From a virus, in IMG/VR virus record IMGVR_UViG_3300046167_000466, positions 1 to 63,548 of that record: 63,548 nucleotides of DNA, one strand, 5' to 3'. The notes under the pieces were generated by a model. The model worked only from the letters and a program-made list of their open reading frames with translations. It searched no databases and was not told where the DNA came from. The position numbers and the translations under genes were made by a program. Each line of letters begins with the position of its first letter. Within the stretch, counting starts at the first letter, position 1. Shown piece by piece: positions 8,789-15,338 of this stretch.

Positions 8789-9109
8789 ATGTCAAATTCT
8801 AAATTAAACGAAGCAATTTCAAAACTATCTAAAGAAGAACTAAATGAAATCTTCCCACCTATCGAACGTAAGAACTTCGTAGTCCGTAAATCTTGGTACG
8901 GTAGAAATCAAATCATTACCTTTGTAAATAACAAAAATCAAAAGATTACTTACAATCATGATGAAGTACTTAAAGTAATGTTACCTAAACTATCTATCAT
9001 GCCTTGTTGGATTAAAAGAGGTTACTGGTCTCAATCTACCGATATGCCTTCGAATGTTCGAACTAATGTAATCGAAAGAGTTGAATTAGAGGAGACTACT
9101 GAAAAGTAG
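8789..9109 (+). CDS. Early protein of unknown function
   Basis: The gene encodes 106 residues, beginning MSNSKLNEAISKLSKEELNEI, with a basic centre (RKNFVVRKSWYGRNQIITFV) and an acidic tail. An N-terminal amphipathic helix and a following beta region are likely. It is served by promoter motif 3 and has a typical AT-rich leader. No family is recognised; an antihost or regulatory role would be a guess from its position. Confidence 0.75.
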   Translation: MSNSKLNEAISKLSKEELNEIFPPIERKNFVVRKSWYGRNQIITFVNNKNQKITYNHDEVLKVMLPKLSIMPCWIKRGYWSQSTDMPSNVRTNVIERVELEETTEK

Positions 9110-9134
9110 TTTCTTCACCCCAAACAAATAAATT

Positions 9135-9269
9135 ATGGAAACACAATACCTAAAAGATCTTATAACCAATCTAGAAAATAAAAACGATAGGATCGCCTTA
9201 CTATGGACTTTAACAAATAGTAAGAAAATAAACAGAAGACAATTTAAAGAACTTCTAAAGACCCTATAA
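9135..9269 (+). CDS. Small helical early protein
   Basis: The ORF encodes 44 residues (METQYLKDLITNLENKNDRIALLW...RRQFKELLKTL), predominantly amphipathic helix. It follows the 106-residue gene by 25 bases, probably in one transcript, and is followed at once by a hairpin. No known domain. Confidence 0.6.
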   Translation: METQYLKDLITNLENKNDRIALLWTLTNSKKINRRQFKELLKTL

Positions 9270-9270
9270 C

Positions 9271-9288
9271 TATACCTTCTCGGGTATA
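9271..9288 (+). terminator. Hairpin after the first early transcription unit
   Basis: TATACC (9271-9276) and GGTATA (9283-9288) form a 6-bp stem with a 6-base loop just after the stop codon at 9269. There is no long T-run, so it is a weak terminator or an RNA end-protecting hairpin. Confidence 0.4.
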
Positions 9289-9547
9289 ATTCAAACAGCC
9301 TGGCGCGTTGAGATGTGTGCATCACCAGTATAAATAACGTTGAACAGATCACCTAATATGCATCGTAACTGATGTGTATAGCAACCGCCTATAACTTATT
9401 CAATCGATCGGTATGCGACGATAGCTTCTTATTATATATACTTAACACCCTATTGTCACACTATTTGGGTAAATAATTTTTTAGGTACTTAGAGGAGTAG
9501 AGTAATACCTGTATAACTATTTCTACCTACAAACAAAGTATATACTT
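9289..9547. other. Non-coding stretch with repeated regulatory words
   Basis: No ORF is credible here. It contains short hairpins (for example GATGTGTGCATC at 9311 onward) and the 15-mer TATGCGACGATAGCT (9412-9426), which recurs at 17441. A TTATTATATATA...TGTCACA word pair (9429-9460) resembles the late-promoter region at 8097-8125. It ends at promoter motif 4. The content suggests a regulatory block; no known RNA family is recognised. Confidence 0.5.
9412..9426 (+). repeat. 15-bp repeat TATGCGACGATAGCT, copy 1
   Basis: This is an exact 15-mer shared with 17441-17455; both copies are followed by an AT-rich TATATA stretch. It may be an operator or a second promoter class. Confidence 0.6.
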
Positions 9548-9583
9548 TTTACAATATAAATACGAAGTATATTCGATAATATA
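9548..9583 (+). promoter_or_regulatory. Early promoter motif, copy 4
   Basis: The parts are TTTACA (9548), TACGAA (9561) and CGATAATATA (9574-9583), with the same 13+13 spacing. The first ORF of the next cluster starts 23 bases further on at 9607. Confidence 0.72.
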
Positions 9584-9606
9584 TATGAATAAAAAATATA
9601 ACTACT

Positions 9607-9744
9607 ATGCAATTTATACTAACTTGTGAAAACGGAAAACAAATAGATATGTCCACCGATATTTTATGCCAAATGAAAGGTGGGATAACTCGTGAAGAAG
9701 TTGAAGAAAGAATCGAATTTTATCAAACTACTAATACTAAATAA
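9607..9744 (+). CDS. Small early protein, unknown function
   Basis: The ORF encodes 45 residues (MQFILTCENGKQIDMSTDIL...EEVEERIEFYQ) with a short beta start and an acidic helical end. It is the first ORF after promoter motif 4 and sits 3 bases ahead of the next ORF, which suggests a shared transcript. No family recognised. Confidence 0.6.
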   Translation: MQFILTCENGKQIDMSTDILCQMKGGITREEVEERIEFYQTTNTK

Positions 9745-9747
9745 ACT

Positions 9748-9882
9748 ATGCGAAACATTAAACTCACTGAAAACGATTGTACCTTTGTACACTATGTACT
9801 TAGAATGTATGCACAACAAACACCGGGATTAGACCGACAAGACAAATTAGAAATTCGCGAAGTCGCGGCAAAATTTAAATAA
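9748..9882 (+). CDS. Small early protein, unknown function
   Basis: The ORF encodes 44 residues (MRNIKLTENDCTFVHYVLRMYAQQ...REVAAKFK), mostly helical and near neutral. It is packed between two other small ORFs, one base ahead of the next start. No recognised domain. Confidence 0.6.
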   Translation: MRNIKLTENDCTFVHYVLRMYAQQTPGLDRQDKLEIREVAAKFK

Positions 9883-9883
9883 T

Positions 9884-10105
9884 ATGAGTAAACTAATATA
9901 CACCGAAGAATATGTCTCCGACGGAAAAAAGTTTTATTGGGACGTTGATACCCTAAATGCTTTTAGATTTGAGGCTAACTATATGAACAAAGAAGAACTG
10001 TTAAAATCAGTTACTGAATTTGTAGAAATTGATTGCCACTTAGAAGATGGCGAAACAGAAGAAATGTTAATTTCGGATTTAATGAAACAAATTTTGCAAA
10101 ACTAA
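9884..10105 (+). CDS. Small acidic early protein
   Basis: The ORF encodes 73 residues (MSKLIYTEEYVSDGKKFYWDV...), strongly acidic at the C-terminus (EIDCHLEDGETEEMLISDLMKQ). Acidic early proteins of this size often act as DNA mimics or host-enzyme inhibitors, but nothing specific is visible here. Its last codons overlap the start of promoter motif 5. Confidence 0.68.
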   Translation: MSKLIYTEEYVSDGKKFYWDVDTLNAFRFEANYMNKEELLKSVTEFVEIDCHLEDGETEEMLISDLMKQILQN

Positions 10106-10128
10106 TACGATTACCTAACGATAATATA
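10093..10128 (+). promoter_or_regulatory. Early promoter motif, copy 5
   Basis: The parts are TTTGCA (10093), TACGAT (10106) and CGATAATATA (10119-10128). The next likely start codon (10134) is only 6 bases from the end of the motif, so the mRNA may be leaderless. Confidence 0.68.
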
Positions 10129-10133
10129 TGTGT

Positions 10134-10418
10134 ATGAAACTAATAGAAATAAATAAAAACGGAACTACCACATTCCTATTAAATGACGGACGTAAAATAA
10201 AATCCTACCAATCAGGTTACGTCAGAATTGAATCACACCGACTCGATCGATTGTACCAAATAAACAAAGTGGTAAAAATTATGGACGAGTATTGGACGGG
10301 CGTATGGCACGGCAGGGGTAGAATGGATGTAACTATCTATAACCACAAACGAGTACTAATACCTAACGAACTCGATCGACTTGAATATATTATTAACTGG
10401 GTAAAACGAAATGTATAA
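10134..10418 (+). CDS. Early protein of unknown function
   Basis: The gene encodes 94 residues from ATG 10134 (MKLIEINKNGTTTFLLNDGRK...). An upstream in-frame ATG at 10128 overlaps promoter motif 5 and is unlikely to be used. Beta-strand-rich first half, basic middle (WHGRGRMDVTIYNHKRVLIP), helical end. Its stop overlaps the next start (TAATG). No family recognised. Confidence 0.7.
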   Translation: MKLIEINKNGTTTFLLNDGRKIKSYQSGYVRIESHRLDRLYQINKVVKIMDEYWTGVWHGRGRMDVTIYNHKRVLIPNELDRLEYIINWVKRNV

Positions 10419-10666
10419 TGGAATTATGTGAAAATATTACCGTAAACGGTTGGGACTTTGAACTAGTAAGAAACGATATAGACGACGTGTTTTACCAATG
10501 TAGAGGCGAAGTAATGTATGACGACGAGCACGATGAAATGCCAGAACCTAGTCTTTGGCGAGCAGCGGAGAAGTTAGAAGAAATACTAACTAAAGACGGA
10601 TTAAAAGTATATGCTGGCCACAGTGAAAAAGGCTGGGTTGAAGTAACTATAAATACACAACTATGA
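10418..10666 (+). CDS. Acidic early protein, unknown function
   Basis: The gene encodes 82 residues (MELCENITVNGWDFELVRNDIDD...) with an acidic cluster VMYDDEHDEMPE. It overlaps the preceding stop by one base and the following start by four, so it is translationally coupled. No recognised domain. Confidence 0.7.
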   Translation: MELCENITVNGWDFELVRNDIDDVFYQCRGEVMYDDEHDEMPEPSLWRAAEKLEEILTKDGLKVYAGHSEKGWVEVTINTQL

Positions 10667-10902
10667 TGACAATGAAAGAAGCGTGTGAGTACGTTAAAAA
10701 CTCAAGACTAGCGAAGAATCGCCAACACCGAATCGAAGTAACTAAAGGCGACTATTGCTCTGGGTTAACCGATCGAGAATACAAACGTGTACAAGTACGA
10801 GCTAAAGGTGCCGGAAGTAAAGGCAGAAGTTATTCTCACACCAAATTATGGAGTGACCAAAATTTATCAAACCGAATACACACATTTTATCACACTAAAT
10901 AA
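10663..10902 (+). CDS. Basic early protein, unknown function
   Basis: The gene encodes 79 residues, basic, with a helical start (MMTMKEACEYVKNSRLAKNRQ) and a Lys/Arg/Gly-rich core (KRVQVRAKGAGSKGRSYSH) that could bind nucleic acid. A second ATG follows immediately, so the start is ambiguous by one codon. It overlaps the previous gene by four bases. Confidence 0.68.
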   Translation: MMTMKEACEYVKNSRLAKNRQHRIEVTKGDYCSGLTDREYKRVQVRAKGAGSKGRSYSHTKLWSDQNLSNRIHTFYHTK

Positions 10903-10908
10903 ACTAAT

Positions 10909-11043
10909 ATGAAAAGAAAATTTACACACAAAGTACTAACAGTAATAACTTACGCTGCGATCGCTGGATTAGCCACAATTGCAGTAACCGGAATATTAGC
11001 ATCTATATTCTTTTTAATTACTGACCCCACGTTTAGAGTATAA
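10909..11043 (+). CDS. Small single-pass membrane protein
   Basis: The ORF encodes 44 residues: a positively charged start (MKRKFTHKVL) followed by about 25 hydrophobic residues (AAIAGLATIAVTGILASIFF) and a short tail. This is a clear transmembrane segment with the N-terminus predicted inside. It could act on the host envelope early in infection (for example superinfection exclusion), which is speculation. Promoter motif 6 follows directly. Confidence 0.65.
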   Translation: MKRKFTHKVLTVITYAAIAGLATIAVTGILASIFFLITDPTFRV

Positions 11044-11046
11044 GTA

Positions 11047-11082
11047 TTTACAAACTAAACACGAACAACTATCGATAATATA
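11047..11082 (+). promoter_or_regulatory. Early promoter motif, copy 6
   Basis: The parts are TTTACA (11047), CACGAA (11060) and CGATAATATA (11073-11082). It begins 4 bases after the preceding stop codon and 60 bases before the next start. Confidence 0.72.
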
Positions 11083-11106
11083 ATTGAATAAAATAAATAA
11101 TTTACT

Positions 11107-11313
11107 ATGCAAAATACAATTAAATTTACCACAAACAAAAAAATTAAACTCAACGGAGTTACCTACAAACCTTATACTATCGGTAATCTGCCACCTTCAT
11201 TCGGTTTCAAATACGATGAAGAAAAAGATAAAGACGGAATTTATCAATGGTTTAACTACAAAGGCTTAACTTATGTCGAAGACAAAAAAACTATCTGGGA
11301 TGCTTTTGCATAG
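11107..11313 (+). CDS. Early protein of unknown function
   Basis: The gene encodes 68 residues (MQNTIKFTTNKKIKLNGVTYKPYTIG...), beta-rich and Lys-rich, ending YVEDKKTIWDAFA. It is first after promoter motif 6, and its end overlaps the start of the next gene. No family recognised. Confidence 0.7.
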   Translation: MQNTIKFTTNKKIKLNGVTYKPYTIGNLPPSFGFKYDEEKDKDGIYQWFNYKGLTYVEDKKTIWDAFA

Positions 11314-11566
11314 GGGTATTCCCTACCACTACAAAGAGTGGACGACTTGGAGCGGTGAGCAAGCTAATGGTTATGGTTGTACAGAATTTAATTTTTCGCC
11401 ATACAATGTTAGCTACTTACCTGCCCAATCGGAAGACGAAATGAAAGCTCGTATTGACGACTTTATCGACAATCACGACAAGTATGTGAGACTGCGTAAG
11501 CTGCACGATGCCGGATGTGAAGCATATTATGCAAGTAAAAAACCCGGCGAATACACAGGAGATTAA
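11300..11566 (+). CDS. Early protein of unknown function
   Basis: The gene encodes 88 residues if started at ATG 11300 (MLLHRGIPYHYKEWTTWSGEQ...). An in-frame ATG at 11273 would add nine residues but lies deeper inside the previous gene. Aromatic-rich N-terminal half, helical C-terminal half with two Cys. No recognised domain. Confidence 0.6.
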   Translation: MLLHRGIPYHYKEWTTWSGEQANGYGCTEFNFSPYNVSYLPAQSEDEMKARIDDFIDNHDKYVRLRKLHDAGCEAYYASKKPGEYTGD

Positions 11567-11569
11567 ATT

Positions 11570-11812
11570 ATGAGTGATACAATAACTAAATGGCACGAAA
11601 TGCAAGAAGAAAATAACGAAAAACCATACCACCAAAAAGCGCAATGGGTATTCATTATGGACTTTACTGACGGTAAAGCCTACAGATACGATGTAAGCGA
11701 CCTAGCTGACGACAGCGAAGTGATCGAAGCGTTCTTACACGGTGCTGGTCACAAGCTTTCTAACTGCGAATGGATGGTAACTAAACATAAAGATTTTATA
11801 AATGGCAACTAA
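11570..11812 (+). CDS. Early protein of unknown function
   Basis: The gene encodes 80 residues (MSDTITKWHEMQEENNEKPYH...). Its middle, WVFIMDFTDGKAYRYDVSDL, suggests a small alpha/beta fold, with an acidic patch. It overlaps the next start by 11 bases. No family recognised. Confidence 0.68.
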   Translation: MSDTITKWHEMQEENNEKPYHQKAQWVFIMDFTDGKAYRYDVSDLADDSEVIEAFLHGAGHKLSNCEWMVTKHKDFINGN

Positions 11813-11918
11813 TAAAGAATTATACGAAGCATTTATATACAATTTAAACTGCTATGACTCTAAAATAATCGATAAAAACGATTTTATTAACGCAATGGAA
11901 GAATATATTTATGAGTAG
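11802..11918 (+). CDS. Very small acidic protein
   Basis: The ORF encodes 38 residues (MATNKELYEAFIYNLNCYDSK...EEYIYE), helical and acidic. It overlaps both neighbours by 8-11 bases, which is typical of this tightly packed cluster and is the main support for it. Confidence 0.55.
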   Translation: MATNKELYEAFIYNLNCYDSKIIDKNDFINAMEEYIYE

Positions 11919-12102
11919 AATGAAAGAACTTGACGAAATCGCACAAGGTGTCGCCGACGTCACAATGGAACTAATGTATGATAGTGTTGAATGGCAACTA
12001 TCGGATTTTGAACAAGACGGTGATGACTTTAATGCTATACACAGCCACGTTATGTACCTCGCAATAGCTAAAATGTATGAACAAACGAAGAAAAAAGCGT
12101 AA
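11911..12102 (+). CDS. Small acidic helical protein
   Basis: The ORF encodes 63 residues (MSRMKELDEIAQGVADVTMEL...) ending in a basic tail EQTKKKA. It overlaps the previous ORF by 8 bases and the next by 26. No known domain. Confidence 0.6.
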   Translation: MSRMKELDEIAQGVADVTMELMYDSVEWQLSDFEQDGDDFNAIHSHVMYLAIAKMYEQTKKKA

Positions 12103-12211
12103 ATTTTCGCATCACAAAATAACGAGAGCGCAGATCGAAGCGTTAGAAAGACAATATTGGGAAAGGTATAATTCTGGTATGCCACAGTGGCAAGCCGCAC
12201 AATATCAATAA
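12077..12211 (+). CDS. Small Arg/Lys-rich protein
   Basis: The ORF encodes 44 residues with a strongly basic start (MNKRRKKRKFSHHKITRAQIE) and a Gln/Trp-rich end. It overlaps the previous gene's 3' end in another frame and ends 3 bases before the next start. Possible nucleic-acid binding. Confidence 0.5.
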   Translation: MNKRRKKRKFSHHKITRAQIEALERQYWERYNSGMPQWQAAQYQ

Positions 12212-12214
12212 GTT

Positions 12215-12352
12215 ATGGAATACAACGAAGCAAGAGTCAAGGCTCTAGAGACTGAGGTTTTTAACCTTAACCAAAAAATTAAACAAATGCAATCAGAGTT
12301 AGATTATTTTAAACGCAATGCCGTACGAAAAATGATAAGTGACTCAAAATAA
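12215..12352 (+). CDS. Small coiled-coil protein
   Basis: The ORF encodes 45 residues with heptad spacing of Leu/Val/Ile (VKALETEVFNLNQKIKQMQS), so a short coiled coil is likely. It ends exactly one base before promoter motif 7. Confidence 0.6.
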   Translation: MEYNEARVKALETEVFNLNQKIKQMQSELDYFKRNAVRKMISDSK

Positions 12353-12388
12353 TTTACAAAGCTAATACGAACACAAATCGATAATATA
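12353..12388 (+). promoter_or_regulatory. Early promoter motif, copy 7
   Basis: The parts are TTTACA (12353), TACGAA (12366) and CGATAATATA (12379-12388). It should drive the zinc-ribbon gene at 12411 and probably the structured RNA downstream. Confidence 0.73.
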
Positions 12389-12410
12389 TATGTAACAAAA
12401 AAACAAAACT

Positions 12411-12599
12411 ATGTATTGTAAATGTGGCACTGAAGTGCACCCTATTAGATTAGAATATGGTTATAAAACATGTGTACCTTGTAGTACTGTTGAAGACTAC
12501 AGTTATGTACCGATTATAACTCACAAAACAGGTAATACAATACAAATCGTCAGCCAAGAAGTAAGTGCATCAGTACACAGAGCTTGGCGGCGTAAATAG
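12411..12599 (+). CDS. Small zinc-finger protein (DksA/TraR-like C4 motif)
   Basis: The gene encodes 62 residues with Cys-x-Cys at 3-5 (MYCKCGTEVHPIRLEYGYKT) and CVPC about 17 residues later. The C-x(1-2)-C...R...C-x2-C pattern matches the C-terminal zinc finger of DksA/TraR-type small phage proteins, some of which act on RNA polymerase. A transcription role is inferred only. It lies directly upstream of the structured non-coding region. Confidence 0.7.
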   Translation: MYCKCGTEVHPIRLEYGYKTCVPCSTVEDYSYVPIITHKTGNTIQIVSQEVSASVHRAWRRK

Positions 12600-13015
12600 T
12601 GTGTTTCCCACTAAGACTATGACGAATAGTTGAAACTTGCTAATCGGCAAGCGGCAGAAAGGATGTTTGACGCACTAGCTAGACGAGTAGCTTAGTTAGG
12701 CACATAGGAACTCAGGGAGGAGATACGTGTGTACATAAGTGAATTGCTAGTAACGAGAAGAAGTCTGGAAACCAGATTAAAGGCGACAAGATATTGACGG
12801 CACTAGGGTTTGATCACCTGTAATTGTGTGAACGATGACGTCGGCTCGATGAAGGTGAAAGATAGTATAAACAGAGAAAAGAGTATAAGTCAGGGCATAC
12901 TAGTTAATGACGTGCATCTCTAACATTCCAGTTCTATCCTCTTCTCAAGTATACAGGTATGGGCACGAGTGTGGTGCTGTAACTCGACCGAAAAACATAC
13001 GAGCATACCTGAAAT
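12600..13015 (+). ncRNA. Structured non-coding region, probable RNA of unknown class
   Basis: There is no credible ORF in about 400 bases. Many exact stems are visible: ACTAT/ATAGT near 12618, CTTGC/GCAAG near 12636, TCTGG-AAA-CCAGA near 12764, TCACCT/AGGTGA (about 12809 and 12850), and an 8-bp CAGGTATG/CATACCTG closing 12954-13012 with an inner CGAGT/ACTCG. The base composition is richer in G and C than the flanking genes. I compared it by eye with tmRNA, RNase P RNA and group I intron cores and found no secure match. It runs into the tRNA-like domain at 13016. Confidence 0.5.
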
Positions 13016-13116
13016 GGGCGTGAAATGGTTAGATGAATAGCAACTGCTCTGAATGTCAGACTTTCGAGTCCGTCATCAGGACTATTCAAACGCGGGTTCG
13101 ATTCCTGCCACGTCCA
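13016..13116 (+). ncRNA. tRNA-like domain (T-arm and acceptor stem)
   Basis: GGGCGTG (13016-13022) pairs with CACGTCC (13109-13115) as a 7-bp acceptor stem with one G-U. GCGGG-TTCGATT-CCTGC (13092-13108) is a textbook T-arm in the right register, followed by A and CTA. There is no clear D-stem. Instead GAATAG (13035-13040) pairs with CTATTC (13082-13087) around a 41-base insert. This layout resembles the tRNA domain of tmRNA more than a standard tRNA. An alternative hairpin AGTCC-GTCATCA-GGACT would give a CAT anticodon loop. The next gene's ATG begins at 13119. Confidence 0.45.
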
Positions 13117-13118
13117 CT

Positions 13119-13325
13119 ATGGAAATAAATGAATATATAAAAACAGAGATGGCGAAGCTCGATCGAGGTATCGTAGCAACGCCTGAAGACAGAGAACAAC
13201 TAGAGAACTTTGCAGGTGGATGCGGTCAAGGCTCTTTAATACTAATGCAAATGGCAATTAACTTCGGTTATAAAATAGCGTTAGAAAATTTACAAATTGA
13301 ATACGAACAAGAATCGATAATATAA
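13119..13325 (+). CDS. Early protein of unknown function
   Basis: The gene encodes 68 residues from ATG 13119 (MEINEYIKTEMAKLDRGIVA...). An upstream in-frame ATG (13053) lies in the tRNA-like element and is rejected. Helical, with GGCGQGSLILMQMAINFGYK in the middle. Its last 11 codons double as promoter motif 8. Confidence 0.65.
   Translation: MEINEYIKTEMAKLDRGIVATPEDREQLENFAGGCGQGSLILMQMAINFGYKIALENLQIEYEQESII
13289..13324 (+). promoter_or_regulatory. Early promoter motif, copy 8 (inside coding sequence)
   Basis: The parts are TTTACA (13289), TACGAA (13302) and CGATAATATA (13315-13324). The whole motif is embedded in the 3' end of an ORF that seems to have adapted to it (encoding LQIEYEQESII). 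Confidence 0.72.
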
Positions 13326-13340
13326 TAAATTAAAACAAAT

Positions 13341-13592
13341 ATGAGTAGACTAACAATTTATGAAAGGCTAAAGCCAGAAATCAAAGAGGCATTACATTCC
13401 TCTGAAAACGACAAATACCAAGCGAGTGTTGACTCTATAGTCGAAGCGCTTTCAAGCACTACATTTTATAGTGACCTAAAAATTAGCGACGTTAGCTCGT
13501 TATATACATTTTCTAACATTGAACTACTTAGAGTTTCAGCGTGGGATTTTAAATACGGTGATAACATTTTAATAACTAAAGACTATGAGTAA
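13341..13592 (+). CDS. Early protein of unknown function
   Basis: The gene encodes 83 residues (MSRLTIYERLKPEIKEALHSS...), helical first half, mixed second half. It is first after promoter motif 8 and overlaps the next start by 8 bases. No recognised domain. Confidence 0.68.
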   Translation: MSRLTIYERLKPEIKEALHSSENDKYQASVDSIVEALSSTTFYSDLKISDVSSLYTFSNIELLRVSAWDFKYGDNILITKDYE

Positions 13593-14061
13593 AATACTAA
13601 CTGACGAATTGATCGAAGCAAGGCTACGTAAAATTAACGTACTTGATAGACAACCGATGGGTGACGACGATTTAGACCATGACTATATGCTTAAAACTAT
13701 AGCTAATCACTTTGATTTTAAGATAACTAGCGATTGGCCGAATCAACCTGACATGATGTTTTACAGCGAAACAACTGCCGATGGCTACGAGCTATGGATT
13801 GCAACCGATAACGATCGCAACCCAAGTGTAAGTGAAGACATATACTATTATGATAACGACTGGCTAGAAAAAATGCCTGACGCTATGATTGATGGAGCTA
13901 GCATATACTACGACCAGCTTGATGACGAAGAGTATGCTTTCCAAGAAGTGGTTGAAGAAGTATACGATGACTATTACAACGATAAGAAAAAAGAAATTGA
14001 AAACGAATTAATTGAAGAAGGTTATGAGTACGAAAGAGAAGACGAAACAGTCGGTGCCTAA
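13585..14061 (+). CDS. Large acidic early protein
   Basis: The gene encodes 158 residues, very rich in Asp/Glu/Tyr, especially the C-terminal third (EEVYDDYYNDKKKEIENELI). The middle (FKITSDWPNQPDMMFYSETTADGYELW) looks folded. Acidic phage proteins can mimic DNA, but no specific family is recognised. It overlaps the next gene by 38 bases. Confidence 0.72.
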   Translation: MSKILTDELIEARLRKINVLDRQPMGDDDLDHDYMLKTIANHFDFKITSDWPNQPDMMFYSETTADGYELWIATDNDRNPSVSEDIYYYDNDWLEKMPDAMIDGASIYYDQLDDEEYAFQEVVEEVYDDYYNDKKKEIENELIEEGYEYEREDETVGA

Positions 14062-14296
14062 ATGGTTTAAAGGTATGATATACGACAAGGGCGAAACAGT
14101 TACAAATCCGTTCAGCGGCGAAACATACGAGCTAACCGGCGTTGAGTTATCTATGTATGACTTCATAATGGGTAGTCAGTACGTAATGGAGGTTGCTCCA
14201 AAGACTGTAACACAAAAACAAATTAATGATTTTCACAAAGCACTACGTTGGTTTCAGAAAAACAATATTGAAGCCTATATGGTATTGCTAGATTAA
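14024..14296 (+). CDS. Conserved marine-phage-type protein, unknown function
   Basis: The gene encodes 90 residues from ATG 14024. The ATG at 14012 would add four residues. The segment VPKWFKGMIYDKGETVTNPF followed by SGETYELTGVELSMYDFIMG resembles a protein repeatedly seen in marine T4-like phages (recalled). Function unknown. It overlaps the acidic gene upstream. Confidence 0.72.
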   Translation: MSTKEKTKQSVPKWFKGMIYDKGETVTNPFSGETYELTGVELSMYDFIMGSQYVMEVAPKTVTQKQINDFHKALRWFQKNNIEAYMVLLD

Positions 14297-14306
14297 TACT
14301 AAAATT

Positions 14307-14516
14307 ATGCCAAATATGAGTTATTGCCGCTTCGAAAATACGGCAAAAGATATGCAAGACTGCGTGTACGCGATCGAAGACCGCGACGTGTACGATTTTG
14401 GAGCTCACGAATTACGTGGCTTCAAAGAAGTTTACGAGCTAGCGCAAGCGATCGTAGATATGGAAGACGACATTGAAAAAATAATTGACTACTATGAATC
14501 TCCTGACACAAAATAG
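14307..14516 (+). CDS. Conserved phage protein (MPNMSYCRFENT type)
   Basis: The gene encodes 69 residues beginning MPNMSYCRFENTAKDMQDC, a start I recall from many small phage proteins of unknown role. The remainder is acidic and helical (ELAQAIVDMEDDIEKIIDYY). Its end overlaps the next gene by about 30 bases. Confidence 0.72.
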   Translation: MPNMSYCRFENTAKDMQDCVYAIEDRDVYDFGAHELRGFKEVYELAQAIVDMEDDIEKIIDYYESPDTK

Positions 14517-15099
14517 TAAATTAAAAAAGACAAGTAAAGAACTCGGGCTCCGTGTGTTTAACTTCGGTATACCTGCATATAAATCTGCAAGTGGTAAGTT
14601 AACATGCCCAATGGCTGACGAATGTGTTAAATTCTGTTATGCTAAAAAAGGAGCCTACATCTGGTCTAACGTAAAACCGGCGTTTGAAAAGCGTTATCAG
14701 CTAACAAAGACTGAAAACTTTGTCGATGCTATGAATAACGAAATACGTAAGAAGAAACCTGATTACGTGAGAGTCCATGATAGCGGAGATTACTACTCAC
14801 CCGCATATCTAAAAAAGTGGATTGAAGTTGCTATACACAACCCAGGCGTACGGTTTTACAGTTATACCAATATGGTAGATATGATGCTAAAAACCTCATT
14901 ACCAGATAATTATGATATAATTTTTTCCGATTCAGGAAAACAAAAACATTTAATAAATGAACGAAAACACCGACATACAAAAATATTTACTACTACTAGC
15001 AGCCTCGTTTCTAGCGGTTATGTGGATGCTTCTAGCGTAGATCTATACGCAACAAAGTGGTTCAGTAAAAACAACAAAGTGGGATTAGTATTTCATTAA
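14485..15099 (+). CDS. GP88-like phage protein with cysteine motif
   Basis: The gene encodes 204 residues; a start at 14494 (MNLLTQNSKLKKTSKELG) is equally likely. It has CPMADECVKFCYAKKGAYIW (about residues 40-60), then FEKRYQLT and a DYVRVHDSGDYYSPAYLKKW block. This layout matches the phage gene product 88 family (Pfam GP88), whose Cys cluster suggests a bound metal or Fe-S cluster. The biochemical role is unknown. It follows small early genes and precedes ligase by three ORFs. Confidence 0.72.
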   Translation: MTTMNLLTQNSKLKKTSKELGLRVFNFGIPAYKSASGKLTCPMADECVKFCYAKKGAYIWSNVKPAFEKRYQLTKTENFVDAMNNEIRKKKPDYVRVHDSGDYYSPAYLKKWIEVAIHNPGVRFYSYTNMVDMMLKTSLPDNYDIIFSDSGKQKHLINERKHRHTKIFTTTSSLVSSGYVDASSVDLYATKWFSKNNKVGLVFH

Positions 15100-15121
15100 A
15101 ATAAACTTAAAACAATAAATT

Positions 15122-15289
15122 ATGGGTAAAGAACCATTAAAAATAACACTAGAGTATTACAACAAAAAGATATCTACTCAAGTAGATCATTCAGACTTAA
15201 AACTTGAAGAACTACATGAGCTATGGATGGATATAGTTAGAGCTATGGGTTACCATCATAAAACAATAAAAGATTTTTATGAAGAATAA
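15122..15289 (+). CDS. Small early protein, unknown function
   Basis: The ORF encodes 55 residues (MGKEPLKITLEYYNKKISTQV...), helical with His/Asp/Glu-rich parts. It ends one base before promoter motif 9. No domain recognised. Confidence 0.62.
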   Translation: MGKEPLKITLEYYNKKISTQVDHSDLKLEELHELWMDIVRAMGYHHKTIKDFYEE

Positions 15290-15325
15290 TTTACAAACTT
15301 AATACGAATACAAATCGATAATATA
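15290..15325 (+). promoter_or_regulatory. Early promoter motif, copy 9
   Basis: The parts are TTTACA (15290), TACGAA (15303) and CGATAATATA (15316-15325). It is the closest copy to the consensus and precedes the ORF-ligase cluster by 13 bases. Confidence 0.74.
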
Positions 15326-15338
15326 ATAAATTAAAAAT

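Noticed and set aside
9086-9352. 88-residue minus-strand hydrophobic ORF
   Set aside because: It is antisense to two plus-strand ORFs and a hairpin; its Phe/Leu/Ser-rich sequence is typical of shadow frames in AT-rich DNA.
12600-13116. Standard tmRNA, RNase P RNA or group I intron
   Set aside because: I looked for a tag-peptide ORF, the RNase P conserved regions and intron P7/S elements and could not place them; only the tRNA-like 3' end is firm.
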